DNA from: Saccharibacillus qingshengii
GTDB taxonomy: Bacteria; Bacillota; Bacilli; Paenibacillales; Paenibacillaceae
Assembly (NCBI RefSeq): GCF_013185195.1
Contig: NZ_JAAZWC010000010.1
Coordinates: 1 to 64,000, forward strand
Length of the DNA stretch: 64,000 nt
Reading direction: 5' to 3'
How positions within the stretch are numbered: the first letter of the stretch is position 1; every line of letters starts with the position of its first letter. The translations under genes and the position numbers were made by a program. Below the pieces are notes generated by a model. It saw nothing but the letters and a program-made list of their open reading frames with translations. It ran no database searches and had not been told where the DNA came from. Positions 7,995 through 16,705 of the stretch are shown here, piece by piece.

Positions 7995-8492
7995 TCAGCT
8001 GGAACCCGACGAGGATGAAGACTGCTGGCGTTTGCGGATCGCGTTGATGCCCATGACGACGGCGATCATCTCGTAGTCGTCCAGCCGGGAACGATTGACG
8101 AGCCGGTAAGCGTCCGTCCGCATCCAGCCGTTCGTCTTGGCGAAATTCGCCACTTCCGCCTCGTTTTCCGTCATCGAATATTCTTTGGAGAAGTTCGGCG
8201 ATTCGATCTCGTACACCCCCCGCTCGCCCGCGTCGTATTCGAACTTTTTGCTGAGCAGGGTGAATCTCGGACGAAGCACGCCCAGCTCGTTCTCTCTTGC
8301 GTCCAGCACTCTCCAGCGGTTGAGCATCATCCGAAACTTGCCCGTATATCGCAGCTCGCCCTGCGGCCCGTATACCTCAAGCGACGACCCCAATGCGCTG
8401 CGCAGATCGATGCGGCCTACCGCTTCGCCGGCTTCGTTCATAATCTCCGTAATCCCTGCACTGAAAAATTTATCCGAAAAATACAGTTCCAT
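7995..8492 (-). CDS. Tubby-like/LOR-fold protein, paralogue 2
   Basis: A 165-residue paralogue of the gene at 6768 and, more closely, of the one at 10848. Shared features are MELYFSD at the start, TEIMNEAGEAVGRIDL, FEYDAGERG and FAKTNGWMR followed by DYEMIAVVMGI near the end. It has no signal peptide. The C-terminus ends in a serine-rich tail. The ATG at 8492 is preceded by a purine-rich ribosome-binding site, and an upstream in-frame extension to 8690 looks non-coding. It is first of the LOR-YpsA-LOR set, with 78 bp before the YpsA gene. Family assignment is by pattern; function is unknown. Confidence 0.72.
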   Translation of the reverse strand: MELYFSDKFFSAGITEIMNEAGEAVGRIDLRSALGSSLEVYGPQGELRYTGKFRMMLNRWRVLDARENELGVLRPRFTLLSKKFEYDAGERGVYEIESPNFSKEYSMTENEAEVANFAKTNGWMRTDAYRLVNRSRLDDYEMIAVVMGINAIRKRQQSSSSSGSS

Positions 8493-8765
8493 CTCCGCCT
8501 CTTCCTTTCTTGTAGCGAACAGACGATGACCCGGCCCGTTCTTTTTCCCCTTGACTTCAAAAAGAACCGGTGCGATGCGCCCAGAATTTCTTACCCGTTT
8601 TCTCCCGGCGTGTCCCGACTGGACGTCGATTGTCCCATTTATGCCTTTTTTTCGTTTGAGAGACTCTGCCTTGAGGGTAATGGGTTCCAACCGGCCTTAC
8701 ATCATGCGGCACATCCTACAGCTCTTTGTCGGTAAAAAAAGAACCGGAAGGATGAATAAACGATC

Positions 8766-9437
8766 ATGAAGAAAAAAATCACGGCCGCCGTGCTGACTCT
8801 GGGACTGACCCTGACCGCCTCGGCCGGCGTATATGCGGGAGCGAATCTGCAGGAGATCCGCGCCTCGCTCAACAACGGTCTGAGTCTCGTCGTCAACGGC
8901 AAAGCCTACACCGCAAAAGACGGCAATGGCAAAACACTCGCTCCGATCACGTACAACGGCACGACGTATCTGCCGGTGCGTTCGATCGGCGAAGCGCTGA
9001 ACACGTCGGTGACTTATGATGCCAAAAACAGCCGCGTCGTGATCGGAGGATCCGCATCCGGCGGTTCGACCGGCGGTACTCCTTCGACGCCTTCCACGGG
9101 CTCGTCGTCGGTACAGCGTCCGCAGACTCTCCCGGCCGATTTCCCGCTTCCGTCCGATGCCAAAATCTTCGATCTGGTCGAAGGCGTAGCCGGCGGAACC
9201 GCTACCCCGTCCGCGACGTTCCGTTATACGACGAAGCAGGATCTGCTGTCGCTCGGCAATACGTACAAGCAGTATTTCGTCAAAAAAGGCGCGACCAGCA
9301 AGTCCGAAGAAGTCAGCGCGTCGGCCTTCTCCATTGTAGACGCGGGCGGTTCGTTCTCCGTTACGCTCGACGGCAAACCGGGAACCGGCACCAGCAAAGG
9401 CTACAACGTAGTCGATGTGGTCTGGAGCGGCGAATAA
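8766..9437 (+). CDS. Secreted protein with stalk (copper amine oxidase N-like) domain
   Basis: A 223-residue exported protein. Residues 1-25 form a Sec signal peptide (MKKKITAAVLTLGLTLTASA). A stalk domain follows (about 40-95), with APITYNGTTYLPVRSIGEAL, the domain often found on Paenibacillaceae wall proteins. A Gly/Ser/Thr/Pro linker (about 98-120) leads to a C-terminal domain I do not recognise. The stalk domain is not itself an oxidase. An out-of-frame five-codon ORF starting at 8752 ends TGA overlapping this ATG, so GGAAGG may serve both. A hairpin terminator follows. Confidence 0.85.
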   Translation: MKKKITAAVLTLGLTLTASAGVYAGANLQEIRASLNNGLSLVVNGKAYTAKDGNGKTLAPITYNGTTYLPVRSIGEALNTSVTYDAKNSRVVIGGSASGGSTGGTPSTPSTGSSSVQRPQTLPADFPLPSDAKIFDLVEGVAGGTATPSATFRYTTKQDLLSLGNTYKQYFVKKGATSKSEEVSASAFSIVDAGGSFSVTLDGKPGTGTSKGYNVVDVVWSGE

Positions 9438-9490
9438 AGCGGCGTTTTGCGCACGGAAGCCGCCGAGTCGCGGACTTTTCCGGACTAACC

Positions 9491-9532
9491 AAAAAGCTGC
9501 GCTTTCCCTTTGCGGGACAGCGCAGCTTTTTC
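9491..9532 (+). terminator. Intrinsic terminator after the stalk-domain gene
   Basis: A 12-bp outer stem (9492-9503 with 9519-9530) and inner TCCC/GGGA pairing, followed by a T-run. Confidence 0.85.
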
Positions 9533-9654
9533 TTTGGCCGATTTGCGGCTGCTCGCGGCGAAGGTTACTCGCGGAAACGTTCGTTTCGACGACCGACAGG
9601 GGCAGCTTGGTCGATCCGCATAGGCCGCTTCCTCTCGCTTCCTTTTCTCAAATC

Positions 9655-9663
9655 ATGTTATTC
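9655..9663 (+). promoter_or_regulatory. Extended -10 promoter of the HxlR regulator
   Basis: TGTTATTCT reads as an extended -10 (TG-N-TATTCT), 45 bp before the start codon. No good -35 is seen, as is common for extended -10 promoters. Confidence 0.4.
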
Positions 9664-9708
9664 TAACCCAAACGAAGGAATACGGGCAAACGAAAGGAGA
9701 CGCACACC

Positions 9709-10101
9709 ATGGAGCAGCCTCAAAAGAAGTATCGGGTCGGTGTCGAAGTCACTCTGGATGTCATCGGCGGCAAATGGAAAAGTCTGATTCTCTATCATCT
9801 GGTCTCCGGCACGAAAAGATTCAATGAACTCAAGCGCCTCATCCCCGAAATCAGCCACAAGATGCTGACCCAACAGCTGCGGGAACTGGAGCGGGACGGC
9901 GTTCTGCTGCGACGCGACTATGAAGAAGTGCCGCCCAAAGTCGAATACGAATTAAGCGAATACGGAAGCGGTTTGATCGGTGTGCTGGACTTTTTCTGCC
10001 AATGGGGCGAAGCCCATCTGGACCGGGTATACGGCGACAGACGCCTGATGCTGGAAGACCCGTTCGAAGCGGATTCCGACCTGGCCGACGCGGCGGATTG
10101 A
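9709..10101 (+). CDS. HxlR-family (DUF24) transcriptional regulator
   Basis: A 130-residue winged-helix DNA-binding protein of the HxlR/YodB type, which commonly senses electrophiles, quinones or aldehydes. Hallmarks are DVIGGKWKSLILYHL near residue 17, FNELKRLIPEISHKMLTQQLRELERDG covering the recognition helix, and YELSEYG of the wing. No cysteine is present near the N-terminus where YodB-type sensors carry theirs, so a thiol switch of that kind is not supported. It is followed 131 bp later by a flavodoxin-fold oxidoreductase whose promoter carries an inverted repeat over its -35, the classic regulator-target layout. Confidence 0.93.
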   Translation: MEQPQKKYRVGVEVTLDVIGGKWKSLILYHLVSGTKRFNELKRLIPEISHKMLTQQLRELERDGVLLRRDYEEVPPKVEYELSEYGSGLIGVLDFFCQWGEAHLDRVYGDRRLMLEDPFEADSDLADAAD

Positions 10102-10123
10102 TCCAAGCGGAGCGGTTACCGAA

Positions 10124-10162
10124 AAGTGCGTACTTAACAAGAACTTCTCCCGCTTCTACAAT
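10124..10162 (+). promoter_or_regulatory. Promoter with overlapping operator for the oxidoreductase gene
   Basis: -35 TTAACA (10134-10139) and -10 TACAAT (10157-10162) are 17 bp apart. An imperfect palindrome AAGTGCGTACTT (10124-10135) covers the start of the -35, a position suited to repression by the neighbouring HxlR protein. Confidence 0.6.
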
Positions 10163-10232
10163 GGGCTCAAGAGGGATTCGACACCGTTCGGCTTCGATCC
10201 CGCCCATTTCATAATCAGGAGGAATGACCGAC

Positions 10233-10790
10233 ATGCACACTTTGATTATCGCCGCCCACCCGTCCCTGGAGGCTTCGCGCGTCAACCGCAAATGGCTGGA
10301 GGAAGCCGCGAAGCATCCCGAGCAGATCACGATCAGCTCCTTGTACGAAAAATATCCGGACGGCGTCATCGATATCGCTGCCGAACAGGCGCTGGTGGAA
10401 GCGCACGACCGGATCGTGCTGCAATTTCCGTTCTATTGGTTCAACTCCCCGCCGATGATCAAGCAGTGGCTGGACGAAGTGCTGCTGGAAGGCTGGGCCT
10501 ACGGCGACGGCGTCGATTTGTTCCGAAGCAAAAGCATCGGCCTCGCCATTACCGCCGGAGGGCGAGAGAACGACTATCGTCCGGAAGGCGCGTTCCGCTA
10601 CGAAATCTCCGCGCTGCTTACTCCGTTCGAAATGACAGCCGACTATATCAAGGCCAAGTACGAAACGCCTTTTGTCTGGTACGGCGTCAACTCGCGGACC
10701 CGCGACGAAGAAATTGAACGGAGCGCGAAACGCTACCTGGATTATCTGCTGCAGACGCAGGCAAATTCTATTCCGGTCGAATCGAAATAA
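10233..10790 (+). CDS. NAD(P)H-dependent flavin oxidoreductase (flavodoxin-like)
   Basis: An FMN-dependent NAD(P)H quinone or electrophile reductase of the KefF/MdaB/YwrO type, cytosolic. Visible features are the N-terminal HTLIIAAHPS flavodoxin loop, FPFYWFNSPPMIKQWLDEVL (the family's FMN and dimer segment) and ITAGGREN. The length of 185 residues is typical. I prefer the ATG at 10233, because AGGAGG at 10217-10222 is 10 nt before it but only 1 nt before the alternative ATG at 10224. It lies downstream of the HxlR gene and probably detoxifies the compound the regulator senses; that is inference. Confidence 0.9.
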   Translation: MHTLIIAAHPSLEASRVNRKWLEEAAKHPEQITISSLYEKYPDGVIDIAAEQALVEAHDRIVLQFPFYWFNSPPMIKQWLDEVLLEGWAYGDGVDLFRSKSIGLAITAGGRENDYRPEGAFRYEISALLTPFEMTADYIKAKYETPFVWYGVNSRTRDEEIERSAKRYLDYLLQTQANSIPVESK

Positions 10791-10847
10791 GCCGGCCGCA
10801 ATTTGCGGCGGCCAATTCAATGCCCGACCGGCGGCCCGGACCGCCGG

Positions 10848-11330
10848 TCACTGGGGCTCCGTAACGAAAGCGCTGATCCCCATGACGACCGCGATCCATT
10901 CATAAGGTTCGATTCGCAGCGAAGGGCTTCGCAGTACGTAAGCATTGGGACTCAGCCATCCGTTCGTTTTGGCGAAAGAAGCGACCTCTTGGTCGTTTTC
11001 CGTAACCGTGAACTCTTTGAGCGAAAAAGGCGCATGGATGCCGTACAATCCCCTCCGGCCCGCATCGTATTCGAAGAGGCGGCCTTTCAGGCTGGTTTTT
11101 GAACGCAGTTCGCCCTTTTCTTCCCCGTTCGCATCGTAGATCATCCAGCGGCGGTACGGAGCAACCGTCTGAAGCCTGCCTTCGTAGAAAAGCTCGCCCG
11201 ATCTTCCGTACACATCGACCGAAGGACTGAAGACGCTTTTGAGATCCAGCCTGCCGATTTCCGCCCCGCTGTCGTCCATGATCTCCGTTACGCCGGTGCT
11301 GAGAAAATTGTCTTTGAAATACAGTTCCAT
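10848..11330 (-). CDS. Tubby-like/LOR-fold protein, paralogue 3
   Basis: A 160-residue protein closely matching the paralogue at 7995 in motif order: MELYFKDN, TEIMDDSGAEIGRLDL, FEYDAGRRG, FAKTNGWLS, then PYEWIAVVMGIS. As with the others, I assign the tubby-like/LOR fold by pattern and cannot name a function. It is transcribed alone, convergent with the oxidoreductase gene; its stop codon lies inside a GACCGGCGG/CCGCCGGTC inverted repeat (10826-10849). Conservation of the FEYDAG and FAKTNGW motifs across copies suggests a shared ligand or partner. Confidence 0.72.
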   Translation of the reverse strand: MELYFKDNFLSTGVTEIMDDSGAEIGRLDLKSVFSPSVDVYGRSGELFYEGRLQTVAPYRRWMIYDANGEEKGELRSKTSLKGRLFEYDAGRRGLYGIHAPFSLKEFTVTENDQEVASFAKTNGWLSPNAYVLRSPSLRIEPYEWIAVVMGISAFVTEPQ

Positions 11331-11391
11331 GACGGCCTGGCCTCCTTTTGGTGTTCGTGGATCGTAGGATCTCTCCTATTTTACCCAAAAG

Positions 11392-11423
11392 AAAAAGACG
11401 GACTCCCCCGGAGTCCGTCTTTT
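11392..11423 (-). terminator. Intrinsic terminator of the GH26 gene
   Basis: A 14-bp perfect stem (11393-11406 with 11410-11423), loop CCC, flanked by A and T runs. Confidence 0.85.
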
Positions 11424-11477
11424 CGTCAGAGATCCCGTATATCAGTCGGGTTGTTCGCTCCTGCCGGATTCCCGGGC

Positions 11478-13109
11478 TTACTGCACCTTCGTTTTCACCG
11501 ACTGCGTCGTTACCCATCTGCCCTGCTTGTCGTACGCCAGGACGTCGACGGTGATGTTTTTTCCTTTGTACTTGGAAAAATCGATCTCGGCGGTCCAGGG
11601 AGGAGTCGTCGTAACGCCGATCTGCTTGCCGCCGATCTTATAGACGATTTTGCCAAGCGTCGGTGACCAGGTCTTGACGTAGCCGGAGACTTTGAGCTTT
11701 TGGGCCGGAACGGTCGTCGTGATCGGATTGTAAGACAGCGTAGTGCTGCCGCCGACCGCGCTCAGATAATACGGATTCGCGATTGCTTTTTTGTACGCCG
11801 CCAGCATCTTGTCGTTATTTGACAGTCCATAGTATTTGACCCGATCAGTCGTGCCTTTGGAGTCGACATCGAACCAGAACGCCGCTTTGACTCTCGGATA
11901 TTTCATCGGCAGCGTCGCGTACAGCTGCTGCGCCTGATACACCGACCATTCGGTCACATCGCGCATCTTCTCCGGATACATGTACGAGACCGAGCCTTCG
12001 GCGATCATGATCGGTTTGCGATCGGCATACCACCCGTAGACCGCGTCCAGTTTCTGAATATGGCTGCTGCGGTCGATTCCCTGCCCCAGCGGATCCGCCG
12101 TCGGATTGTAGATCGAATACAAGCTGACGCCGACCCAGTCGACGTATGGGTCGCCCGGGTAATAGCTCTGGATATTATCGATCGGATTCGCGCCGGGCGC
12201 CCACAGCATCGCGACGTTATCCGGCGCTTCCCGGTGAAACACGTCGGCGACCAGACGAAATTTCTCGATATAGGTCTTGGGCGTGCTTTTCCAAGGAGTC
12301 CAGTTGCCGTTCATCTCGTTCGCAAACCGGAGGAAGATCGGCACGCCGGAAGCCGCGGCATCCTGTGCCAGCTGCTTCAGGTAGGCGTCGTTCTTGACCT
12401 GCGCCATTCCGCCAAGCGGCTGCACGCCAAGTTCAATCGCCGTGCCGCTGCGCTTGGCCGCTTCGATATGCGACCGGATCGTGGACAGCGGCGCGCCGTA
12501 GGTGAAGTAGATCAGGTAACCCGCGTGCTTCCTGCCGGTAAACTTCGGATACTCGTCCGTATAGAATTTGCCGCTTGTCGCATGCACTTTCTTGTTCTGT
12601 TCCGCATAAGCTCCGAGCAGAATGCCATTCGCCGGCTCGAGCGGAGCCAGTCCGCGCTCCCGGTTCCCGAGCGCGGCGGCCGACAGCCCCGTCTCGTAAT
12701 ACAGCTGCACGGAGCTGCGCAGGGCATCCGCTTTGCGCTTGACCGCGATACTGTCCTGGACCAGATTCACCTTGGCATAATACGCCGATTCCAGATCCCA
12801 GCTCGCGACGGCTTGGTCGTACTGCTTGAGCTTCACATACGATTCGCCGGCATTGCGGTACATCCGTCCGGCATTGCCGTAATCGCGGCTGGAGGCCATT
12901 TCCCGGCCCGCCTGCTCGTATTTGGCGATCGCCTGCGCATATTTGCCCTGCTTGTCCAGCCGCATCGCTTCATTGTACAGATTCCAGACGCTGTAAGCCT
13001 GCGCCGATTGGGGCTGCACCGTCGCAGCCGTTCCTGTCAGCAGCGCGGCCGTCAACAGCACCGCCCCCCATTTTGCCGCTTTTTTGCCTATTCCCCGAAA
13101 TCCCAACAT
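11478..13109 (-). CDS. Secreted TPR plus GH26-like glycoside hydrolase
   Basis: A 543-residue exported protein. A signal peptide (about 1-38, ending near SAQA) is followed by TPR-like helical repeats (about 45-140: GKYAQAIAKYEQAG, KLKQYDQAVASWD). A (beta/alpha)8 glycosidase domain of the GH26 mannanase/lichenase type follows (about 170-445). The acid/base glutamate is in FANEMNG (E265) and the nucleophile glutamate in MIAEGS (E371). A C-terminal beta-sandwich module of about 90 residues ends the protein. It probably cleaves a beta-mannan or mixed-linked glucan outside the cell. TPR repeats before a GH26 domain are uncommon. The start at 13109 is chosen for its signal peptide and AGAGGGG site. 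Confidence 0.85.
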   Translation of the reverse strand: MLGFRGIGKKAAKWGAVLLTAALLTGTAATVQPQSAQAYSVWNLYNEAMRLDKQGKYAQAIAKYEQAGREMASSRDYGNAGRMYRNAGESYVKLKQYDQAVASWDLESAYYAKVNLVQDSIAVKRKADALRSSVQLYYETGLSAAALGNRERGLAPLEPANGILLGAYAEQNKKVHATSGKFYTDEYPKFTGRKHAGYLIYFTYGAPLSTIRSHIEAAKRSGTAIELGVQPLGGMAQVKNDAYLKQLAQDAAASGVPIFLRFANEMNGNWTPWKSTPKTYIEKFRLVADVFHREAPDNVAMLWAPGANPIDNIQSYYPGDPYVDWVGVSLYSIYNPTADPLGQGIDRSSHIQKLDAVYGWYADRKPIMIAEGSVSYMYPEKMRDVTEWSVYQAQQLYATLPMKYPRVKAAFWFDVDSKGTTDRVKYYGLSNNDKMLAAYKKAIANPYYLSAVGGSTTLSYNPITTTVPAQKLKVSGYVKTWSPTLGKIVYKIGGKQIGVTTTPPWTAEIDFSKYKGKNITVDVLAYDKQGRWVTTQSVKTKVQ

Positions 13110-13188
13110 GTTTATCCCCTCTGCTTCCCTGTCTATTTCTGCCTCTGGGCCGGTCGCTTGCCTGCCGGCCGCCTTTCTTTTTATCGGC

Positions 13189-13222
13189 AAAAAGGCCCCT
13201 TTCGCTTAAGAAAGGGGCCTTT
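13189..13222 (-). terminator. Intrinsic terminator of the chemoreceptor gene
   Basis: A 13-bp perfect stem (13191-13203 with 13210-13222), loop GCTTAA, with five T on the minus strand. Confidence 0.85.
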
Positions 13223-13227
13223 CGGAT

Positions 13228-14931
13228 TTAGAGTTTGAATCTTGCGACCAAGCGTTCCAGTTCGCCTGCCATCTCGGACAAGGACACTGCGCTGGCGGAC
13301 ATTTCCTGCATGGAAGCCGCCTGCTGTTCGGACACGGCCGACACGCTCTGGATTTCTTCCGCCGTACGTTCCATCTGCGCGCCGCCTTCCATGATCGAAG
13401 ACGCTACACGCTCGACGACTTGAACCATTTCTCCGGACGCCTGCACGGCCTGTTCGCTTTGAATCCCGACCCGGCCGACCGTTTCACGGATATTCCCGAA
13501 CAGATCGCCCGTCGCGCGAATCGCTTCGCTTCCGGCAGACACCTGGCCTGTCGCTTCGGCAATGACCTTGCTCAGCCGCTCGGCATCGGAACGGACCATA
13601 TCGATCATGCTGATGATCTGGGCGGCGGAAGACGACGATTGTTCGGCCAGTTTGCCGACTTCGCTTGCGACGACGGCGAAGCCTTTGCCGTGTTCGCCAG
13701 CGCGCGCCGCTTCGATCGAAGCGTTGAGTGCCAGCAGATTGGTCTGCTTGGCGATCCCGGTAATCATCTGCACGATTGCGCCGATCTCGATCGAGCGCCG
13801 GTTCAGCGCATCGACCGCTTCGGTCATGACCGCCATGCCTTCGGTTGTCGATTCCATCTGGTGCACCGCTTGGCCGACGACCTGTCCGCCTTCCTGGGAG
13901 CGGGAACTTGCGTCTTCGGCCGCTTCGGAAGTTTCTCCGATCCGGTCGCGGATGACTACGATTTTCTCCAGCATATGCTGCATGAGATCGCCGCCGGAAC
14001 GCGAAGACGACAGCTGGCTTGCGCTCAATTCAGCCATGCGCTGCATGGAAGAAGCCGAGTGTTCGGCTCCGTGCGCGCTTTCCTGGGCGACCGACTTGAA
14101 CTCTTCGGCGGATGAAGCGAGTGCCCCGGCCGTCCGGCCTACTTCGAGCAGAATATCGCGCTGGTTGGCGCCCATCTGCTGAAGCGAAGAAGCCAGCAGC
14201 CCCAGTTCGCCTTTGAGTCCGGTCGGCAGTTCATCGATCTTGTCCAGCTCGCCTTCGGCCATATAGTTGACCTGGCGGGTCATCGCATGGAGCGGACGCG
14301 TGATGCTGCGCGAGATGATAAACGCCAGCAGCAGCGCCAGGATTACGGCGACGACAAGAGCGATGATCGAGATCGTCATGATGCTGCGCGTGGCTTCCGA
14401 TTGAGCCTCGGCCGAAGCGGTCATCATTTCGACTTTCTGATCGATCGCCCCGCGAAGCGCTTCCGACATCTTGCCGACCACTTCCTGCGTCTGTTTCTGC
14501 AGGGCAGCCGCTTCGTCGTCCTTGTTGGCTTCCGACAGCGTGAGAATTTGCTGCACCGCTTGTCCGTAACCTACCGCCGCTTCTTGGAACACCACGGCCC
14601 CTTCGCGTTCTTCGTCCGAAGTTTGAAGCGCCGCATAAACTCCGACCGTGTCGTTCAGCTCTTTGAGAGCGTCATTGACGGCCGTACGGCTTCCGCTCAT
14701 ATCGGCGTTATCCGTTTCCAGAATGTTGCGCATCGTCAGTTGATCGATCGTTTTCAGACGGTCGTTAATTTCCTCAAGCATAACCACATTCGGGATATCA
14801 TTCGATTTCAGTTTGTCCGCACGGGTCTTCAGCGTTTGTGTGCCTATGTTCGTCAAACTGTTCAACACAATAATCAATATAATCATAATCCCGAATCCGC
14901 CGAGTAACTTCTGCCTGATTGTAAACTTCAA
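13228..14931 (-). CDS. Methyl-accepting chemotaxis protein
   Basis: A membrane chemoreceptor of 567 residues that signals to CheA/CheW. TM1 lies near the N-terminus ([11 protein letters not shown]), an extracellular four-helix-bundle-type domain spans about 35-175, and TM2 is the [13 protein letters not shown] stretch near 190. A HAMP domain and a long signalling coiled coil follow, with the conserved hairpin tip [18 protein letters not shown] and [16 protein letters not shown]. The frame stays open up to 15039, but I start at the TTG at 14931 because GAGGAG lies 10 nt upstream and the protein then opens [13 protein letters not shown], typical of these receptors. The ligand is unknown. Confidence 0.93.
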   Translation of the reverse strand: MKFTIRQKLLGGFGIMIILIIVLNSLTNIGTQTLKTRADKLKSNDIPNVVMLEEINDRLKTIDQLTMRNILETDNADMSGSRTAVNDALKELNDTVGVYAALQTSDEEREGAVVFQEAAVGYGQAVQQILTLSEANKDDEAAALQKQTQEVVGKMSEALRGAIDQKVEMMTASAEAQSEATRSIMTISIIALVVAVILALLLAFIISRSITRPLHAMTRQVNYMAEGELDKIDELPTGLKGELGLLASSLQQMGANQRDILLEVGRTAGALASSAEEFKSVAQESAHGAEHSASSMQRMAELSASQLSSSRSGGDLMQHMLEKIVVIRDRIGETSEAAEDASSRSQEGGQVVGQAVHQMESTTEGMAVMTEAVDALNRRSIEIGAIVQMITGIAKQTNLLALNASIEAARAGEHGKGFAVVASEVGKLAEQSSSSAAQIISMIDMVRSDAERLSKVIAEATGQVSAGSEAIRATGDLFGNIRETVGRVGIQSEQAVQASGEMVQVVERVASSIMEGGAQMERTAEEIQSVSAVSEQQAASMQEMSASAVSLSEMAGELERLVARFKL

Positions 14932-14989
14932 CTGGTTGTCGCTCCTCTGCTGTCTGTATAATTTTTCTAAATTTAATTTCTCTCCTATT

Positions 14990-15017
14990 ACTTCGGCAGG
15001 CTGCCTGCTTTTATTGA
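14990..15017 (-). promoter_or_regulatory. Possible sigma-D type promoter of the chemoreceptor
   Basis: On the minus strand TCAA (15014-15017) is followed after 16 bp by GCCGAAGT (14990-14997), close to the flagellar sigma consensus TAAA-N15-GCCGATAT. It is a fair but imperfect match and fits motility-linked control of the receptor. Confidence 0.35.
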
Positions 15018-15037
15018 GAGCTATCCTTTTTTTCGAC

Positions 15038-15070
15038 AAAAAAAGACCTTTCGGCTGCGCCGATCGGTCT
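15038..15070 (-). terminator. Intrinsic terminator of the met operon
   Basis: Arms AGACC/GGTCT and TCGGC/GCCGA form a stem with a small internal loop (15044-15070), followed by seven T on the minus strand. Confidence 0.75.
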
Positions 15071-15099
15071 GGATAGGATAAATAAGGAAGATTTCCGAC

Positions 15100-15960
15100 T
15101 TAAAAAGCCGGGTACGTATCGGTGTATTCTTCTTCCAGGAACTTCACGACTTCGGGTCCGCGCATACGTTCCGCAAGCTTCTGGATCGCCGGATCGTCTT
15201 TGTTGTCTTCGCGGGCCATCAAGGTAATCGCGAAGGCTTCCATGTCTTTTTCGACAATCAGCGCATCTTTTTTGGCCGACAGTCCGAGAGGTTTCGCATA
15301 AGCGGGATACATGGTCACCAGATCCGCGTCGTCCATCATCCGGTTCAACGTCAGCAGATCGACTTCCTTGAACTGCAGATTTTTCGGATTCGAGGTGACG
15401 TCCTGCAGTCCGGCTTTGATGCCTGCGCCTTCTTTGAGTTCGATCAGATCGTTCTGCTCAAGCAGCAGCAGCGAATGCGCAATATTCGGCGGATCGTTCG
15501 GGATGACGACGATTGCGCCGTCCGGCAGCTCGTCGATCGATTTATGCTTGCTCGAGTAACCGGCGTACAGCGCGTTGTAGACCGGCTGTACCGGCACGAT
15601 CTTGCTGCCTCGGGCTTCGTTGTAAGCTTCGGCATAAGGGACGTGCTGGAAAAAGTTCGCATCGACTTCCTTGTTCGCCAGGGCGTCATTCGGCTGGATA
15701 TTGTCGGACATTTCGACGATCTCCAGATTGATGCCGTCTTCCACCAGCAGCGGCTTGACGAGCAGCAGAATCGCGTCCATCGGAGCCGGCAGCGAAGCGA
15801 CTTTCAGCGTGGTCAGTTCTTTGTTTTCCGCAGTTTCGGGAGCCGCAGCTTCTTTGGTGCCTTTGTCGGCCGGTTTGTCCGCCGGAGTCGAAGCGCTTTG
15901 CCCGCAGCCTGCCAGAATAAGAAACAGTGCGGTCAGAACAAGAATCAAAGACTTTTTCAT
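15100..15960 (-). CDS. metQ: Methionine ABC transporter substrate-binding lipoprotein
   Basis: The extracellular lipid-anchored binding protein of the methionine importer, 286 residues. The signal peptide MKKSLILVLTALFLILAGCG has the lipobox LAGC with Cys near residue 19. A Lys/Pro/Ala/Glu linker is followed by the NlpA/MetQ domain with NEVDANFFQHVPY-like text (here NKEVDANFFQHVPYAEAYN) and VVIPNDPPN, signatures of the family. The start is set by the signal peptide; the frame stays open to 16077. It is last in the metN-metI-metQ operon, 67 bp after metI. Confidence 0.95.
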   Translation of the reverse strand: MKKSLILVLTALFLILAGCGQSASTPADKPADKGTKEAAAPETAENKELTTLKVASLPAPMDAILLLVKPLLVEDGINLEIVEMSDNIQPNDALANKEVDANFFQHVPYAEAYNEARGSKIVPVQPVYNALYAGYSSKHKSIDELPDGAIVVIPNDPPNIAHSLLLLEQNDLIELKEGAGIKAGLQDVTSNPKNLQFKEVDLLTLNRMMDDADLVTMYPAYAKPLGLSAKKDALIVEKDMEAFAITLMAREDNKDDPAIQKLAERMRGPEVVKFLEEEYTDTYPAF

Positions 15961-16027
15961 GATGATGATGTACCCCCTGAGTGATAGTGGTGGTGCTATG
16001 CTGCCTATTGGAGCTGACGTACTGACG

Positions 16028-16705
16028 TTAACGTTTGTCGATCCGGCGCGACAAGGCGCTGCCGGCGACCTGTACAATCTGGACCAGCAGAACCATCAGG
16101 ACGATCATGCAGATCGTAACGTCCATCTCGAAGCGCTGATAGCCGTAGCGGATCGCGAAGTCGCCCACGCCGCCGCCGCCGACAATGCCGACGACCGTCG
16201 AATACGAAATAAAGCTGACAATGGAAGTGGTCAAACCGAGCACAAGACCCGACCTTGCTTCCACATACAGAAACTTGTACACGATTTCCATCCGCGAAGC
16301 TCCCATCGAACGGGCCGCTTCCACAACACCGCGCGGCACTTCCACAAGGGCCTGCTCGACCAGCCTCGAATAGCCGGCGATCGCGACAATCGCAAGCGGA
16401 AGAGTCGCGGCGGTCGTCCCGATCGTCGTTCCGACGATGGCCCGGGTGATCGGGAACATGAATACGACCAGCAGCAGAAACGGGAAAGAACGGATGACAT
16501 TGACAAGCGTGTTCAGAAAAGCCGAGGCGGTACGGTTTGCCAGCATCTCACCCGGCCGGGTCAAATAGATAAGCGTTCCAAGCGGAATGCCCAGAATTAT
16601 AGCCGCAATCGTCGACATCCCTACCATGTAGAATGTCTGTCCGATCGCTTCCCAGATCTGTTCGTGATACTGAGCCCAGATTTCCATGAACCGATCGACA
16701 CTCAT
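16028..16705 (-). CDS. metI: Methionine ABC transporter permease
   Basis: The integral-membrane channel of the MetNIQ importer, 225 residues with five to six hydrophobic segments. The EAA loop that docks to the ATPase reads VEAARSMGASRMEIVYKFL near residue 130, followed by the conserved GGGGVGDFAIRYGYQRF motif of MetI. The ATG at 16705 overlaps the metN stop by 4 bp (ATGA), so translation is coupled. No truncation is visible. Confidence 0.95.
   Translation of the reverse strand: MSVDRFMEIWAQYHEQIWEAIGQTFYMVGMSTIAAIILGIPLGTLIYLTRPGEMLANRTASAFLNTLVNVIRSFPFLLLVVFMFPITRAIVGTTIGTTAATLPLAIVAIAGYSRLVEQALVEVPRGVVEAARSMGASRMEIVYKFLYVEARSGLVLGLTTSIVSFISYSTVVGIVGGGGVGDFAIRYGYQRFEMDVTICMIVLMVLLVQIVQVAGSALSRRIDKR

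Noticed and set aside
14932-15040. c-di-GMP riboswitch upstream of the chemoreceptor
   Set aside because: GCAGGC-A-GCCTGC pairing exists, but the GEMM consensus (GCACAGGGCAAACC-like core) is absent.
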